This document shows, piece by piece, positions 15,960 to 25,154 of a stretch of 64,000 bases of DNA. The position numbers and the translations under genes were made by a program. The stretch's first letter is position 1, and each line of letters starts with the position of its first letter. The stretch comes from an uncultured Acetatifactor sp. (GTDB lineage Bacteria; Bacillota; Clostridia; Lachnospirales; Lachnospiraceae), in assembly GCA_910577665.1 (NCBI GenBank), contig CAJTOJ010000019.1, forward strand, positions 6,284-70,283, in the 5' to 3' direction. The notes beneath the pieces were generated by a model that was given only the letters and a program-made list of their open reading frames with translations, was not told where the DNA came from and searched no databases.

Positions 15960-16913
15960 CTAAAACAGGCTGGTCTCACTGTGCTTCCTGGAAACCGCAT
16001 TGGCGATCAGAACCATGATCACGTTGACCACATTGTTAAACAGGCCCACCGCCGTGGAAAAGCTGTAATTATTGTTGATCAGTCCCCTTTTGTACACATA
16101 AGTGGAGATGACCTCCGATACTTCCAGGTTAAGGTCATTCTGCATCAAGTAAACCTTCTCATATCCCACCGATGCAATCTGCCCGATCTGCAGGATCAGC
16201 ATGATAAGGATCGTGGGCAGGATGCCGGGCAGGTTGATATGCAGGATCCGCTGGATCCGGGAGGCACCGTCAATGGATGCCGCCTCGTGCAATCCCGGAT
16301 CCACCCCTGCCAGGGCCGCCAGATAGATGATGGCTCCCCACCCCATCCCCTGCCACACCCCGGACCAGACATAGAGATGCCGGAAGTAGTGCGGATCTCC
16401 CAGAAAATAGACGCTGTCCCTTCCCAGGGCATTCAGCACCGTATTTACCACCCCAACGGAAGGGGAGAAGAAGATACTGACCATGCCGATGATTACCACC
16501 GTAGAGATAAAGTGGGGCGCATAGAGAATGGTCTGGGTCAATTTCTTGAAACCCGGCCTCAATTCATTTAGGACCAAAGCCACCAGAATGGGGAGGGGAA
16601 ACCCAGCCACCAGGGAATACAGGGACAGTACCAGGGTGTTGCGGATCAGCTTCCAGAAATGATATCCTTGAAAGAAATCCATAAAATTCCGAAACCCGAT
16701 CCAGGGGCTTCCCGCAACCCCCAGGGATACCTTGTAATCCTTGAAAGCAATCTGCAGTCCGTACATGGGTGCATAGCAGAAGAGGGCCACATAGACGACC
16801 GCGGGCAGAAGGAGCAGGTAATATTCCCTGTGCCGCCAGATCCTGGTGCGCAGCTTCAGGCTGCTTGTCTTTTTCTTCTCTATTTTTCCCTTCCCCCTAC
16901 TGGCTTTCCTCAT
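15960..16913 (-). CDS. Sugar ABC transporter permease, LplB/YteP type
   Basis: 317 residues. A basic N-terminal tail (about residues 1-32) precedes six predicted helices beginning YYLLLLPAVVYVALFCYAPMYG. The EAA loop is EAASIDGASRIQRILHINLPG, with the glycine three after the aspartate as in MalF-type permeases. The ATG has GGAGG seven bases upstream. It is the first gene of the permease-permease-binding protein-rhamnosidase operon. The arrangement is the same as the YteP/YtcP/YtcQ and LplABC systems of Firmicutes that import plant-polysaccharide fragments. Confidence 0.94.
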   Translation of the reverse strand: MRKASRGKGKIEKKKTSSLKLRTRIWRHREYYLLLLPAVVYVALFCYAPMYGLQIAFKDYKVSLGVAGSPWIGFRNFMDFFQGYHFWKLIRNTLVLSLYSLVAGFPLPILVALVLNELRPGFKKLTQTILYAPHFISTVVIIGMVSIFFSPSVGVVNTVLNALGRDSVYFLGDPHYFRHLYVWSGVWQGMGWGAIIYLAALAGVDPGLHEAASIDGASRIQRILHINLPGILPTILIMLILQIGQIASVGYEKVYLMQNDLNLEVSEVISTYVYKRGLINNNYSFSTAVGLFNNVVNVIMVLIANAVSRKHSETSLF

Positions 16914-17392
16914 TCTGCTGCCTCCTCTTCCTATTCTTTTTCCTTATGTCACCTTTCGCCATCTTCATCCTCAGCGAGGGGTGTGTAGTGCTGATGGCAC
17001 ATGACCAGCACCGGCCGAAGCGAAGCAGAGAACACATACCCGCGTGCTTTAATGCGCTTTGCTTTTCTGCAGGGTTGTTGACTCCAGATGGCCTATGGTG
17101 CTTTTAGGGGAAGTCTATTGTACTTTAAGCCCGTTTTCAAGAAGACATTTTTGCTATTTGCATTATTCTGACGGTCTGCAAAATAGTGCGTTTCTCCCGT
17201 TCACAGCAATGCTGCCAGTCAGCGATGCTTTGCATCTCTATGGGCAGCCGCTCGGGTCTACGCTTCCGCTTGGATCCGTCCTGGACAAGCGCCACCAGCG
17301 CTACGGACCATTGCCCGCGGAAATCAGCTTCACTGGCCTGTCCCATTGCCCACGAAAATATTGCCTGTGGAAGCATTGCTTTTTGCAGACAA
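16914..17392. other. Gene-free 0.48-kb upstream region of the ABC operon, with a repeat at 17008-17083
   Basis: No reading frame here has a credible start or protein. It should contain the leader and promoter of the leftward transporter operon, but no convincing -35/-10 pair was found. Positions 17015-17022 (CCGAAGCG) and 17073-17083 (GGTTGTTGACT) match, in inverted orientation, an intergenic repeat at 50417-50469. The remainder (17095-17390) shows nothing I recognise. Confidence 0.4.
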
Positions 17393-17393
17393 G

Positions 17394-17426
17394 GAAAAAC
17401 CTGTGATGCTTTCTGCACCACAGGTT
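17394..17426 (-). terminator. Rho-independent terminator of the 17471 regulator gene
   Basis: Read on the - strand, AACCTGTG (17426-17419) pairs with CACAGGTT (17405-17398), with an additional GTGC/GCAT inner stem, and the 3' arm runs directly into TTTTT-CC. It lies 45 bp after the stop of the AraC-type sensor gene and separates it from the transporter operon, which must then have its own promoter. Confidence 0.75.
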
Positions 17427-17470
17427 AAAGAGGAGTGCCCTGTTTCTTCCAGGCGCATCTTCCCACTCCC

Positions 17471-19309
17471 TCACTTCTCCCGGAACACGGTGGGAGACAC
17501 TCCCACATTTGCCTTGAATATCCTGGAAAAATAATTGTCACTGGAAAATCCGACCATCCTTGCGATGTCATGGATGGAGTATTCCGTAGTCAGCAACAGT
17601 TCCTTGGCATATTCCAGCCGCTTGGAATTGACATATTCCGAAAATCCCACTCCTACCCTAAGCTTGAACATCCTGCTCAAAGTGTAATTGGATATCTGAA
17701 AAGCATCTGCCACCTGGGTCTGGCTCAAGTCCGGATCCCGGTAATGAATGGCCAGATAAGCCAGGATGTCCTCTTTCTTCTTCCTCTGCTGTTCCTCTTT
17801 CAGCCTAAGGGCATCCAGGTCTGCCTGGATGGCTTTCCGGGCCTCCTCCTGTTCCTTCCGTTTCTCACGACAGTCCAGGAAACTGGCACGGATCTCGTCC
17901 AGCCCATCCACCACCTTCCCAGCGTATAAGGCCCACTGGGTGCCAAGCCGCCTCTGGAACCATTCCCGCATCCACGATTCCATCCCTTCCGTATCTTGAT
18001 CTGCCAGGAATGTGATAAATACATTGCTGTTGGCTCCCTGCAAATCCACCGCAAATAACCGGATAGAAAAGCGGCATTCCATCTCCCTGGTAAACTGTTC
18101 CAATTCCCCTGTCAGCAGGATATGTCCCTCCAGGATGTACACACAGTAATGGGAAGCAGGTGACTGCATTCCCAGCTTCTTCAGTTGTTCCTCTGTAACC
18201 GGAATCCCCGCAATCAGATGATTCACCAACAGATCCATAATCAGAAGTTCCTGCTCCTTTAGAATGGCCTGCCTATTGTCCAACGCATTCCGGATCACTG
18301 TGAATTCGTCCCCTTCCTCCTGATCCAGTTCTGCCAGTATCCTGCGCATGGGCCTGTACTCCACATACAGGGCCAGGAAACAGATACACAGCATGAAAAG
18401 GACAATCCATATCATCCGCTGCTGCATATCCCGATAAAAAACAGCGATATTTTCAGACAAGGAGTCCTCCGTGAGGCACAAAGCAAAAGACAGGGCCAGG
18501 TAACTCTCCTCACTGCGGTAGACCACACGCTGCCGCATCCCACCGCTACGCCGTCCTGCATCCTCCCCGGCCAGGCGGGCAGGGTCCGGTTCCTCCCCCA
18601 TGGCCAGCAGGATCCTATCTGCCCTTTGGTCCAGTACATAATATTCCACTCCTTCTACAGGGGAACCTACATCCAGCATTTCCAGGAAGTCATAGGCACT
18701 TATCACGAAAAGGATCATCACCTTATCCTTATTTTTCCCCATTGTGGTACAATACCCCAGAAGGAATTCCCCGTCCACATTTTCTTCTGTGTTTGTGGTT
18801 CCATACAGCAGCCTCATGGGCTGATACTGCTCCTCTGAAAACAATGCATCGATCTCCTGCCTCTGCCCCTCCCCTGCCTGGAGCGTATGCACTACAAATT
18901 CCTCCCGTGTCTGCTTGGCGCCTTTTGTAATGATACTGTCCAGATCATAATAATAAATGCCACATTCGCTGACTCTATGCCTGGAGTACTGATCCTTCAG
19001 TTCCCGGACAGCCTCGAAGTACCAATAGGCATTCTCCCGGTAGCTGGCAGCCCCCTCCCAAAAAGGACTGTCCGCATTTCTGCTGTCCACACTGATCTGC
19101 GCCGCATAATCCCGCAGTCTTATGACTTCCCTGTCAAAATGACTGACCAGGGAATCCAGAAGCTTTTCATAGTAAGTCTCGTTTCCTTTTCTGATTTCCT
19201 CAAAAGACCGTGTCCAGAACAATGTGGTGAACAAAGTGGTCATCACTGCCAATACCAGAATAATCACGGCCATGAGACGCAATAAATATTTGTATTTCCT
19301 GGCTTTCAT
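17471..19309 (-). CDS. Membrane-anchored AraC-type regulator (YesS-like)
   Basis: 612 residues. A first transmembrane helix (about 10-32, LMAVIILVLAVMTTLFTTLF) and a second (about 298-318, MIWIVLFMLCICFLALYV) enclose an extracellular sensor domain of about 260 residues. The cytoplasmic part ends in an AraC DNA-binding domain (about 510-612) with ARMVGFSSDNYFSRIFKANVGVSPTVF. This is the architecture of B. subtilis YesS-type regulators of pectin/rhamnogalacturonan genes. The gene is upstream of, and parallel to, the permease-binding protein-rhamnosidase operon and is cut off from it by a terminator, so it probably senses an external sugar and activates that operon. Confidence 0.9.
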   Translation of the reverse strand: MKARKYKYLLRLMAVIILVLAVMTTLFTTLFWTRSFEEIRKGNETYYEKLLDSLVSHFDREVIRLRDYAAQISVDSRNADSPFWEGAASYRENAYWYFEAVRELKDQYSRHRVSECGIYYYDLDSIITKGAKQTREEFVVHTLQAGEGQRQEIDALFSEEQYQPMRLLYGTTNTEENVDGEFLLGYCTTMGKNKDKVMILFVISAYDFLEMLDVGSPVEGVEYYVLDQRADRILLAMGEEPDPARLAGEDAGRRSGGMRQRVVYRSEESYLALSFALCLTEDSLSENIAVFYRDMQQRMIWIVLFMLCICFLALYVEYRPMRRILAELDQEEGDEFTVIRNALDNRQAILKEQELLIMDLLVNHLIAGIPVTEEQLKKLGMQSPASHYCVYILEGHILLTGELEQFTREMECRFSIRLFAVDLQGANSNVFITFLADQDTEGMESWMREWFQRRLGTQWALYAGKVVDGLDEIRASFLDCREKRKEQEEARKAIQADLDALRLKEEQQRKKKEDILAYLAIHYRDPDLSQTQVADAFQISNYTLSRMFKLRVGVGFSEYVNSKRLEYAKELLLTTEYSIHDIARMVGFSSDNYFSRIFKANVGVSPTVFREK

Positions 19310-19559
19310 CCTTTTTGTCCCTTGTGTAACAACTCTACCTTTGACATGCCAACAGATAAGTACCCATAGCCCGTATGCGCCTTTTGCCTTCCAGTCCTGT
19401 TCCCGCCCCTAATTGCCGGTTCCAGTCCTGTCTTTACTATATAATAAGTCTGCCTGCCCCCGCAATAGCAGTTTTTTGCCAATAAGGGTTCCCTTGGCAA
19501 TAGCAAAATATTGACTACTTTTTATGGAACCTGCACCCTGTATCCTCTTTCTTTTCTGA

Positions 19560-19613
19560 TTGACAGACTTGCTTTTCCGGTATATAATTCTTTTATATAA
19601 ATTATTTATATAA
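19560..19613 (+). promoter_or_regulatory. Consensus promoter and palindromic operator of the TetR gene
   Basis: TTGACA (19560-19565), a 17-bp spacer and TATAAT (19583-19588) form a perfect sigma-A promoter. Ten bases behind it lies TTATATAA-ATTAT-TTATATAA (19593-19613), a perfect inverted repeat at the expected transcription start. Operator occlusion by the TetR protein encoded at 19726 is the simplest reading. The 110-base leader that follows shows no further structure. The rest of the gap 19310-19559 shows nothing clear. Confidence 0.75.
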
Positions 19614-19725
19614 TTTGTTTACATAACTTGTTTTATCATTTGTTTCTGTCCGCATGCATTACGTTTCAGTCTGCGCCCATTTGCAGAAGTCATGCCTTTT
19701 GGAAGCATAACAGGAGAGCCAATCA

Positions 19726-20328
19726 ATGCCAAAGCAGAGAATTACACGGGAAATGGTCATAGATACCGCCTTTGAACTGGCCAGAAGCGGCGGTATGGAA
19801 CAGGTTCTGGTGAAAAATATTGCCGGGAAGCTGGGCTGCTCCGTCCAACCCATCTACAGTTACCTGGACAATATGGAGAACCTCCGGAAGGAAGTGGAAA
19901 TACGGGCCGGACAATTTATCCGTGAGGCGGTCAGCGCAGCCCTGGTACCGGACGACATCTTCCGCAGTACCGGCAAGGCCTGGCTCGCCATAGCCCGCAG
20001 GGAGCCACACCTCTTCAGACTCTTTGTCTTCCAGGAGAGACAGGACATTGCCTCCTTTGCAGACCTGTACCAGGCAGAGTCCGGCCCTGGGATGGCCGGC
20101 ACAATCGCAGGAGAACTGGGCATCAGCCTGGAGCAGGCCAAGGAATTGCATTTAAACATGCTGATCTACACCATCGGCATGGGAACCATCTTCTCCGTGG
20201 CGAATCCAGGCATCCCTGCCCAGGAGATCTTCGCCAGACAGGAGAAAGCTTACCAGGCCTTTCTGCAATATGCAGAGCAAGGAACCGATGCAGGATGCAA
20301 GCAAAAGGAAATGCAGAAGGAACCATAA
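19726..20328 (+). CDS. TetR/AcrR family regulator
   Basis: 200 residues. The N-terminal helix-turn-helix is seen in REMVIDTAFELARSGGMEQV followed by IAGKLGCSVQPIYSYLDNME, residues about 8-55. The rest is the variable ligand/dimer domain. AGGAG lies nine bases before ATG. A consensus promoter overlapped by a perfect palindrome lies about 110 bp upstream, indicating autoregulation. The flavodoxin-like gene follows 56 bp downstream in the same direction and is probably co-regulated. Ligand unknown. Confidence 0.92.
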   Translation: MPKQRITREMVIDTAFELARSGGMEQVLVKNIAGKLGCSVQPIYSYLDNMENLRKEVEIRAGQFIREAVSAALVPDDIFRSTGKAWLAIARREPHLFRLFVFQERQDIASFADLYQAESGPGMAGTIAGELGISLEQAKELHLNMLIYTIGMGTIFSVANPGIPAQEIFARQEKAYQAFLQYAEQGTDAGCKQKEMQKEP

Positions 20329-20384
20329 GGGTATGAAGTGTCGTCAACATCTATCAAAATAGAAAGAGAAAGAAAGGATTTCCT

Positions 20385-20939
20385 ATGAATCACCATGCAA
20401 CCATACTGATTACCTACAAAAGTGTCACCGGATTTACAAAAGAATATGCCGAAAGGATTGCAGGGGAACTGGAACCAGATATTCCCTGCACACTCATGGA
20501 CTTCCAGAAAGTGACTGTAACGGAAATATCAAAATACGACACTGTGGTGTTCGGTAGCCGGCTGGTGGGCGGTACTGTGGACAGCTTGAAAAAAGCCCTG
20601 GACCTGTTCGGACAAAGCAGCGCCTCCCGACTCCTTCTCTTTGCCACCGGGGCCACCCCGATGGAAGCACAGGAGTCCATTTCTGAAATGTGGCAGAATA
20701 ACCTAACCAAGACCCAGTTACAGGACTTCCCCCATTTTTACATGCCCAGCGGCCTGCGCTATGAGCGGATGCCCTGGTTTGAGAAAATGGCCATGACCAT
20801 TTTCAGCGCCCTCATGAAACGAAAGAAATCCAAAACCGGCTATGAGGAATCGCTGGCACAGGCAATTGCAAATTCCTATGACATTTCCTCCAGGGATTAT
20901 GTGCTGCCCCTTGTGGCCTGCCTGGGGGCAGACAACTAA
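20385..20939 (+). CDS. Flavodoxin-domain protein
   Basis: 184 residues. The phosphate-binding loop of flavodoxins is visible at the N-terminus as ITYKSVTGFTKEYAERIA, followed by YDTVVFGSRLVGGTVDSLKKA and LLLFATGATPM, where the second and third FMN loops are expected. It resembles menaquinone-dependent protoporphyrinogen oxidase-like (HemG-type) or general flavodoxin-domain proteins, but no membrane segment or further domain shows which. It carries FMN and likely serves in electron transfer. It follows the TetR gene, which probably controls it; the neighbouring siroheme operon is on the opposite strand. Confidence 0.85.
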   Translation: MNHHATILITYKSVTGFTKEYAERIAGELEPDIPCTLMDFQKVTVTEISKYDTVVFGSRLVGGTVDSLKKALDLFGQSSASRLLLFATGATPMEAQESISEMWQNNLTKTQLQDFPHFYMPSGLRYERMPWFEKMAMTIFSALMKRKKSKTGYEESLAQAIANSYDISSRDYVLPLVACLGADN

Positions 20940-20951
20940 AAGGTCTGCCCC
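20925..20951. terminator. Hairpin at the convergent ends of the flavodoxin and hemL genes
   Basis: GGGGCAGAC (20925-20933) pairs perfectly with GTCTGCCCC (20943-20951) around a nine-base loop that contains the TAA stop of the flavodoxin gene. The hemL stop is 31 bp away on the other strand. It can act on both transcripts; neither side has a strong T-run. Confidence 0.5.
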
Positions 20952-20981
20952 ATGGAAGCCCCCTGTAAAAAGTATGGAGTA

Positions 20982-22259
20982 CTACAGATCCCCAATCACC
21001 TGGCATGTCTCTTCCACCAGTTCTTCCGTATGGGCATCCGACACAAACATGGCCTCGAACTGGGAAGGTGCCACATAGATCCCCCTGGAGAGCATCCGGT
21101 TGAAATAGTCCGCGAAGGCTTCCCTGTCACAGCCACAGGCATCCTCATAATTCTCCACCACCGCAGCCTCCCTCCGTTCCCATCCGGGCGTAAAAAACGC
21201 AGACAGGAGGGAGCCTGCGCGGTTCACCGTAAGTCCCCTGCCCCGGAAGGCTTCCTCCAGCTTCCCGGCCCTTGCGTCAATCCGGTCATAGATCCCCGGA
21301 TCTTCCATAAGGATCTGCAGCGTCTCCAGCCCCGCAGTCACGGCAACCGGGTTCCCGGACAGGGTCCCTGCCTGGTATACCGCTCCCAGGGGTGCCACAC
21401 AGGACATGATATCCCTGCTGCCGCCGTAAGCTGCCAGGGGCATGCCACCGCCCACGATCTTCCCGAAAGTGTGCAGATCCGCATGGACACCCGTATACTG
21501 TGTGGCACCACCCAGGGCCAGACGGAATCCCGTGATCACCTCGTCAAAAATCAAGAGTGCCCCCTGGGCTTTCGTAATCTCCCGCAGAAATTCCAGGAAT
21601 CCTGCCCCGGGGGGTACCACTCCCATATTGGCCGCCACAGGCTCCACCACAATGGCCGCCACCTGGCCTGGATTCTCCTCCATAAGCCTGCGGACGGATT
21701 CCTGGTCATTATACACAGCCGTCAAGGTGCTGGCGGCATACCCTGCAGGCACCCCGGCACTGTCCGGTACCGACTGGGTCATCAGTCCGGATCCGGCTTT
21801 TACCAGAAGCCCATCGGAATGCCCGTGATAGTTCCCGGCAAACTTGATGATCTTCTCCCTGCCGGTATAGCCCCTGGCCACCCGCACGGCACTCATCACC
21901 GCCTCCGTGCCGGAACTGACCAGACGCACCATCTCCACATCCGGCACACAGGCTGCGATTCGCTCTGCCAGTTCCACCTCCCCCAGGGTAGGCGCCCCAT
22001 AGGTAAGCCCCCTGCCACAGGCCTTCTGTACCGCCCTGATTACCCTGGGATGGGCATGGCCCAGGATTCCCGGTCCCCAGGAACAGACATAGTCCAGATA
22101 CCGGTTTCCATCCACGTCATACAGCCAGGGTCCCTCTGCCCTCTCCACAAAGAAAGGCTTTCCTCCCACCGCTCCAAAAGCCCGCACCGGGGAATTCACC
22201 CCGCCCGGCATCCGTCTATTTGCTCTCTCAAACAATTGGTCTGATACCATTCTGCCCAT
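20982..22259 (-). CDS. hemL: Glutamate-1-semialdehyde 2,1-aminomutase
   Basis: 425 residues, full length. This PLP enzyme turns glutamate-1-semialdehyde into 5-aminolevulinate. Visible hallmarks are PVRAFGAVGGKPFFVERAEG, NYHGHSDGLLVKAGSG, the PLP-contacting LIFDEVITGFR and the Schiff-base lysine in LHTFGKIVGGGMPLAAYGG. AGGAGA lies close before the ATG. It is the last gene of the leftward tetrapyrrole operon, supplying its first committed intermediate together with hemA at the other end. Confidence 0.97.
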   Translation of the reverse strand: MGRMVSDQLFERANRRMPGGVNSPVRAFGAVGGKPFFVERAEGPWLYDVDGNRYLDYVCSWGPGILGHAHPRVIRAVQKACGRGLTYGAPTLGEVELAERIAACVPDVEMVRLVSSGTEAVMSAVRVARGYTGREKIIKFAGNYHGHSDGLLVKAGSGLMTQSVPDSAGVPAGYAASTLTAVYNDQESVRRLMEENPGQVAAIVVEPVAANMGVVPPGAGFLEFLREITKAQGALLIFDEVITGFRLALGGATQYTGVHADLHTFGKIVGGGMPLAAYGGSRDIMSCVAPLGAVYQAGTLSGNPVAVTAGLETLQILMEDPGIYDRIDARAGKLEEAFRGRGLTVNRAGSLLSAFFTPGWERREAAVVENYEDACGCDREAFADYFNRMLSRGIYVAPSQFEAMFVSDAHTEELVEETCQVIGDL

Positions 22260-22352
22260 GTTGTCTCCTCCTGCACCACACGCACAGCACTGCCCTCTCT
22301 ATGAACATCCGGCCTCCACCTTGGAGCGCCTCCGCCACATACATGGGCTATC

Positions 22353-23315
22353 CTATTCCCTGCACCACCTGGCCCCGTCCAGGGCATGGTAGGTAATGAT
22401 GATCTTCGCCCCTGCCCGCTTCATGGCCGTAAGGTTCTCCATCACAATGCGCCTCTCATCGATCCACCCGTTAGCTGCCGCTGCCTTCACCATGGCATAT
22501 TCCCCGCTCACATTGTATACCGCAAAGGGTATGTCTATCTGCAGGGAAGCCTCCTTCAGCACATCCAGATAGGCCAGGGCCGGCTTCACCATCACAATAT
22601 CCGCCCCCTCCTCTATATCCGCTGCAATCTCCCGCAGCGCCTCTTTTCCGTTAGCGGGATCCATCTGGTAGCTTTTCCGGTCCCCAAACCCTGGGGCTGA
22701 ATGGGCGGCATCCCTAAACGGCCCATAGTAGGCAGAGGCAAATTTGGCACTGTAGGCCATGATAGGGGTCTGGGCGAAGCCTGACTGGTCCAGGGCCTGC
22801 CGTATGGCTTCCACCCGGCCATCCATCATATCTGATGGTGCCACCATATCTGCCCCTGCCTCCACCAGGCTCACTGCCATCTTCGCCAGAAGGGGGAGGG
22901 TTTCGTCGTTCAGGATCTCCTCCCCACACACCATGCCACAATGTCCATGGGAGGTATACTCACACAGGCACACGTCCACTATGATATAAATCTCCGGATA
23001 TTTTTCCTTGATAAACCGCACTGCCCGCTGGGTGATCCCATGCTCCGCATAAGCCTCACTGCCCAGGGGATCCTTGCAGGCCGGAATCCCAAAGAGCATG
23101 ATGCCCCCGATTCCTGCCGTTTTCACCTGTTCTAAGATCTCCGGCAGCCGATCCACGGAATACTGGAATACGCCCGGCATGGATGCCACCGGGTTCCGGA
23201 TCTGCTCCCCCTCCATGACAAACAGGGGATAAACCAGATCCTTAGGATGCAGCCTTGTCTCCTGCATCATGGAACGGATCCTCCCATCCCTTCTCAATCT
23301 TCTGAAACGAATCAT
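22353..23315 (-). CDS. hemB: Delta-aminolevulinic acid dehydratase (porphobilinogen synthase)
   Basis: 320 residues from the ATG at 23315, which follows a GGGAGGAGGA site; the longer ORF start is rejected. It condenses two aminolevulinates to porphobilinogen. The zinc-type metal site is intact (VDVCLCEYTSHGHCG), as are the two active-site lysine regions, MAYSAKFASAYYGPFRDA and IVMVKPALAYLD. It lies between cobA-hemD and hemL in the operon. Confidence 0.97.
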   Translation of the reverse strand: MIRFRRLRRDGRIRSMMQETRLHPKDLVYPLFVMEGEQIRNPVASMPGVFQYSVDRLPEILEQVKTAGIGGIMLFGIPACKDPLGSEAYAEHGITQRAVRFIKEKYPEIYIIVDVCLCEYTSHGHCGMVCGEEILNDETLPLLAKMAVSLVEAGADMVAPSDMMDGRVEAIRQALDQSGFAQTPIMAYSAKFASAYYGPFRDAAHSAPGFGDRKSYQMDPANGKEALREIAADIEEGADIVMVKPALAYLDVLKEASLQIDIPFAVYNVSGEYAMVKAAAANGWIDERRIVMENLTAMKRAGAKIIITYHALDGARWCRE

Positions 23316-23418
23316 CTGCTCCTCCTCCCAGCCTGGATCTTTTGGCCTTCGCCAAAACAGGCTGATCCTTCCTATGCCCCGCGTACACTTCAGCGGCATA
23401 CCAATTCATACGGCCTCT

Positions 23419-25128
23419 CTACATTGGAGAGAAATCGCTCACGAAACAAAAATCGTTCCTTTCCTTATTTAGTCTCAGAACCACATCCCTGCACAGGCCT
23501 GCCACAATTCCCTTCATGCTGGCTTCCTCTGCTACCAGGAAAGGACTGTCTGTATGATTTGCCAGTTCCCGGCTGCACGTTTCACCCATACACAGATATT
23601 GTGTAGCAGACGTGTCTCCCACATGAACATCCCTTCCGAATTGTATCCTGTCTGCTTCCTTATCACCGATCTTACAGACTTCTAGTCCTTCAAAATAGGC
23701 CTGCACCCCCATGGCAGATCCAAATACCACATAATCCGGCCTCTTTTCCAGCGCCAGTCTGCGTTTTTCCTCACAGATGCCCAGCCGGTACAAGGGATGA
23801 TCCACATAGGCAATTCCCTTCCGGGAAAAGATCTCCGGAAGTGCCGCACTCCCGGACTGCGCCCTTAAAAGCAGGACAGGCATCCTGTCTCTGTCACTTT
23901 TTGCAAAGGCTTCTCCCTCCTTGGGCCATTCTGCCAGGATCTTTTTCGCAAGACCCTCTGCCAGATGAACCGTATCATATACCGCCGGCATATAATCCGC
24001 ATAGATTCCTGCGCAAGCCAGCACTTCCCCTGTGCCCGGTCCGATCACCGCGATCCGTTTTCCATAGAGGGTGCGCAGATCCCGCTTCTCTTCCCCCAGT
24101 TTGTCCAGGAAAACCCTGGCCCCGTTGGGACTGGTGAAGACCAGCCAGGAAAACCCGGCAAGATCCGGCAATGGCTCCTCCGCAATCTGGACCTCCATAA
24201 ATCCCATGTCCCACACACTGGCTCCCTGTGCTGCAAGTACCCTTGAAAGCTTTTCCACAAAATGGGGGGTTCCTGTGGCTCCCACAGTGATGCCCTGTAA
24301 CGGCAGCTGCTTCCTCCTGTCCACCACAGCCTCTCCGGACAGATTGCCTGCTCCAGACATGGTATCCATTCCGGCTTTCCCGGATACCAGCTCCATTCCG
24401 ACCACCTGGCCGATAATGATCACCGCCGGGGAAGTATATCCCTGCTCTGCCGCCTCCTTCGCCAGCCTGGCCAATACCGTACGCAGGCACCTCTGCCTCC
24501 TGGTGGTGCCCTCCATGACCACAGCGGCAGGGGTGTCCGGACTCATGCCAGCATCTGTCAGCCCTTCCACAATCCCCTCCAGGTGATGCATCCCCATGAG
24601 AATCACCAATGTCCCTTGCAATTTCGCCAGCACCTCAAAGTCCAGCCTTAACCGGGGGCTTCCGTCCTTCCCCGCGGCTGTCCCCGTCACCACCGTGACA
24701 CTGCCGGACAGCCCCCTGTGGGTCACAGGGATACCTGCGGCGGCAGGCACTGCAAAAGCAGAAGAGATACCCGGCACTTCCTCACAGCAGATACCAGCCT
24801 CCTGTAGCGCCAGGAATTCCTCCCCGCCCCTTCCAAATACATAAGGATCGCCGCCTTTTAAGCGCACCACCCGCTTCCCTTCCCTGGCCTTCTCCACCAG
24901 AAGCTGGTTGATTTCCTGCTGCTTCCTGGTGTGAACACCATACCGCTTTCCCACATATATCTTCTCGCATTCCGGCCTTGTCCACTGCAGCACTTCTTCC
25001 GGTACCAGGTTGTCCACGACTACCACGTCACATTCCCCCAGAAGACCCTGTGCCTTTATGGTCAAGAGCCCTGCGTCCCCACAGCCTGCCCCTACCAGGT
25101 ATACCTTTCCCGCCTTCTCATTTTCCAT
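23419..25128 (-). CDS. cobA-hemD: Uroporphyrinogen-III C-methyltransferase/uroporphyrinogen-III synthase fusion
   Basis: 569 residues with two domains. Residues about 5-250 are the SAM-dependent CobA/SUMT methyltransferase: VYLVGAGCGDAGLLTIKA, VVRLKGGDPYVFGRGGEE and PVTHRGLSGSVTVVTGT are all canonical. Residues about 275-540 are the uroporphyrinogen-III synthase domain (VFTSPNGARVFLDKL, KRIAVIGPGTGEVLACAG), which is diverse in all bacteria. The fusion closes the hydroxymethylbilane ring with inversion of ring D and then methylates C2 and C7 to precorrin-2, committing flux to siroheme or cobalamin. Such fusions are common in Clostridia. Confidence 0.95.
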   Translation of the reverse strand: MENEKAGKVYLVGAGCGDAGLLTIKAQGLLGECDVVVVDNLVPEEVLQWTRPECEKIYVGKRYGVHTRKQQEINQLLVEKAREGKRVVRLKGGDPYVFGRGGEEFLALQEAGICCEEVPGISSAFAVPAAAGIPVTHRGLSGSVTVVTGTAAGKDGSPRLRLDFEVLAKLQGTLVILMGMHHLEGIVEGLTDAGMSPDTPAAVVMEGTTRRQRCLRTVLARLAKEAAEQGYTSPAVIIIGQVVGMELVSGKAGMDTMSGAGNLSGEAVVDRRKQLPLQGITVGATGTPHFVEKLSRVLAAQGASVWDMGFMEVQIAEEPLPDLAGFSWLVFTSPNGARVFLDKLGEEKRDLRTLYGKRIAVIGPGTGEVLACAGIYADYMPAVYDTVHLAEGLAKKILAEWPKEGEAFAKSDRDRMPVLLLRAQSGSAALPEIFSRKGIAYVDHPLYRLGICEEKRRLALEKRPDYVVFGSAMGVQAYFEGLEVCKIGDKEADRIQFGRDVHVGDTSATQYLCMGETCSRELANHTDSPFLVAEEASMKGIVAGLCRDVVLRLNKERNDFCFVSDFSPM

Positions 25129-25154
25129 CCTTTTTTCCTTCTCGCACTTCCATC

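Noticed and set aside
17059..17406. Open frame of 115 codons upstream of the ABC transporter operon
   Set aside because: No ribosome site, no recognisable protein features, and it overlaps the terminator of the regulator gene; the region is better read as non-coding with a repeat.
20952..22244. 430-codon frame opposite hemL
   Set aside because: Antisense to an unmistakable hemL; no protein family features.
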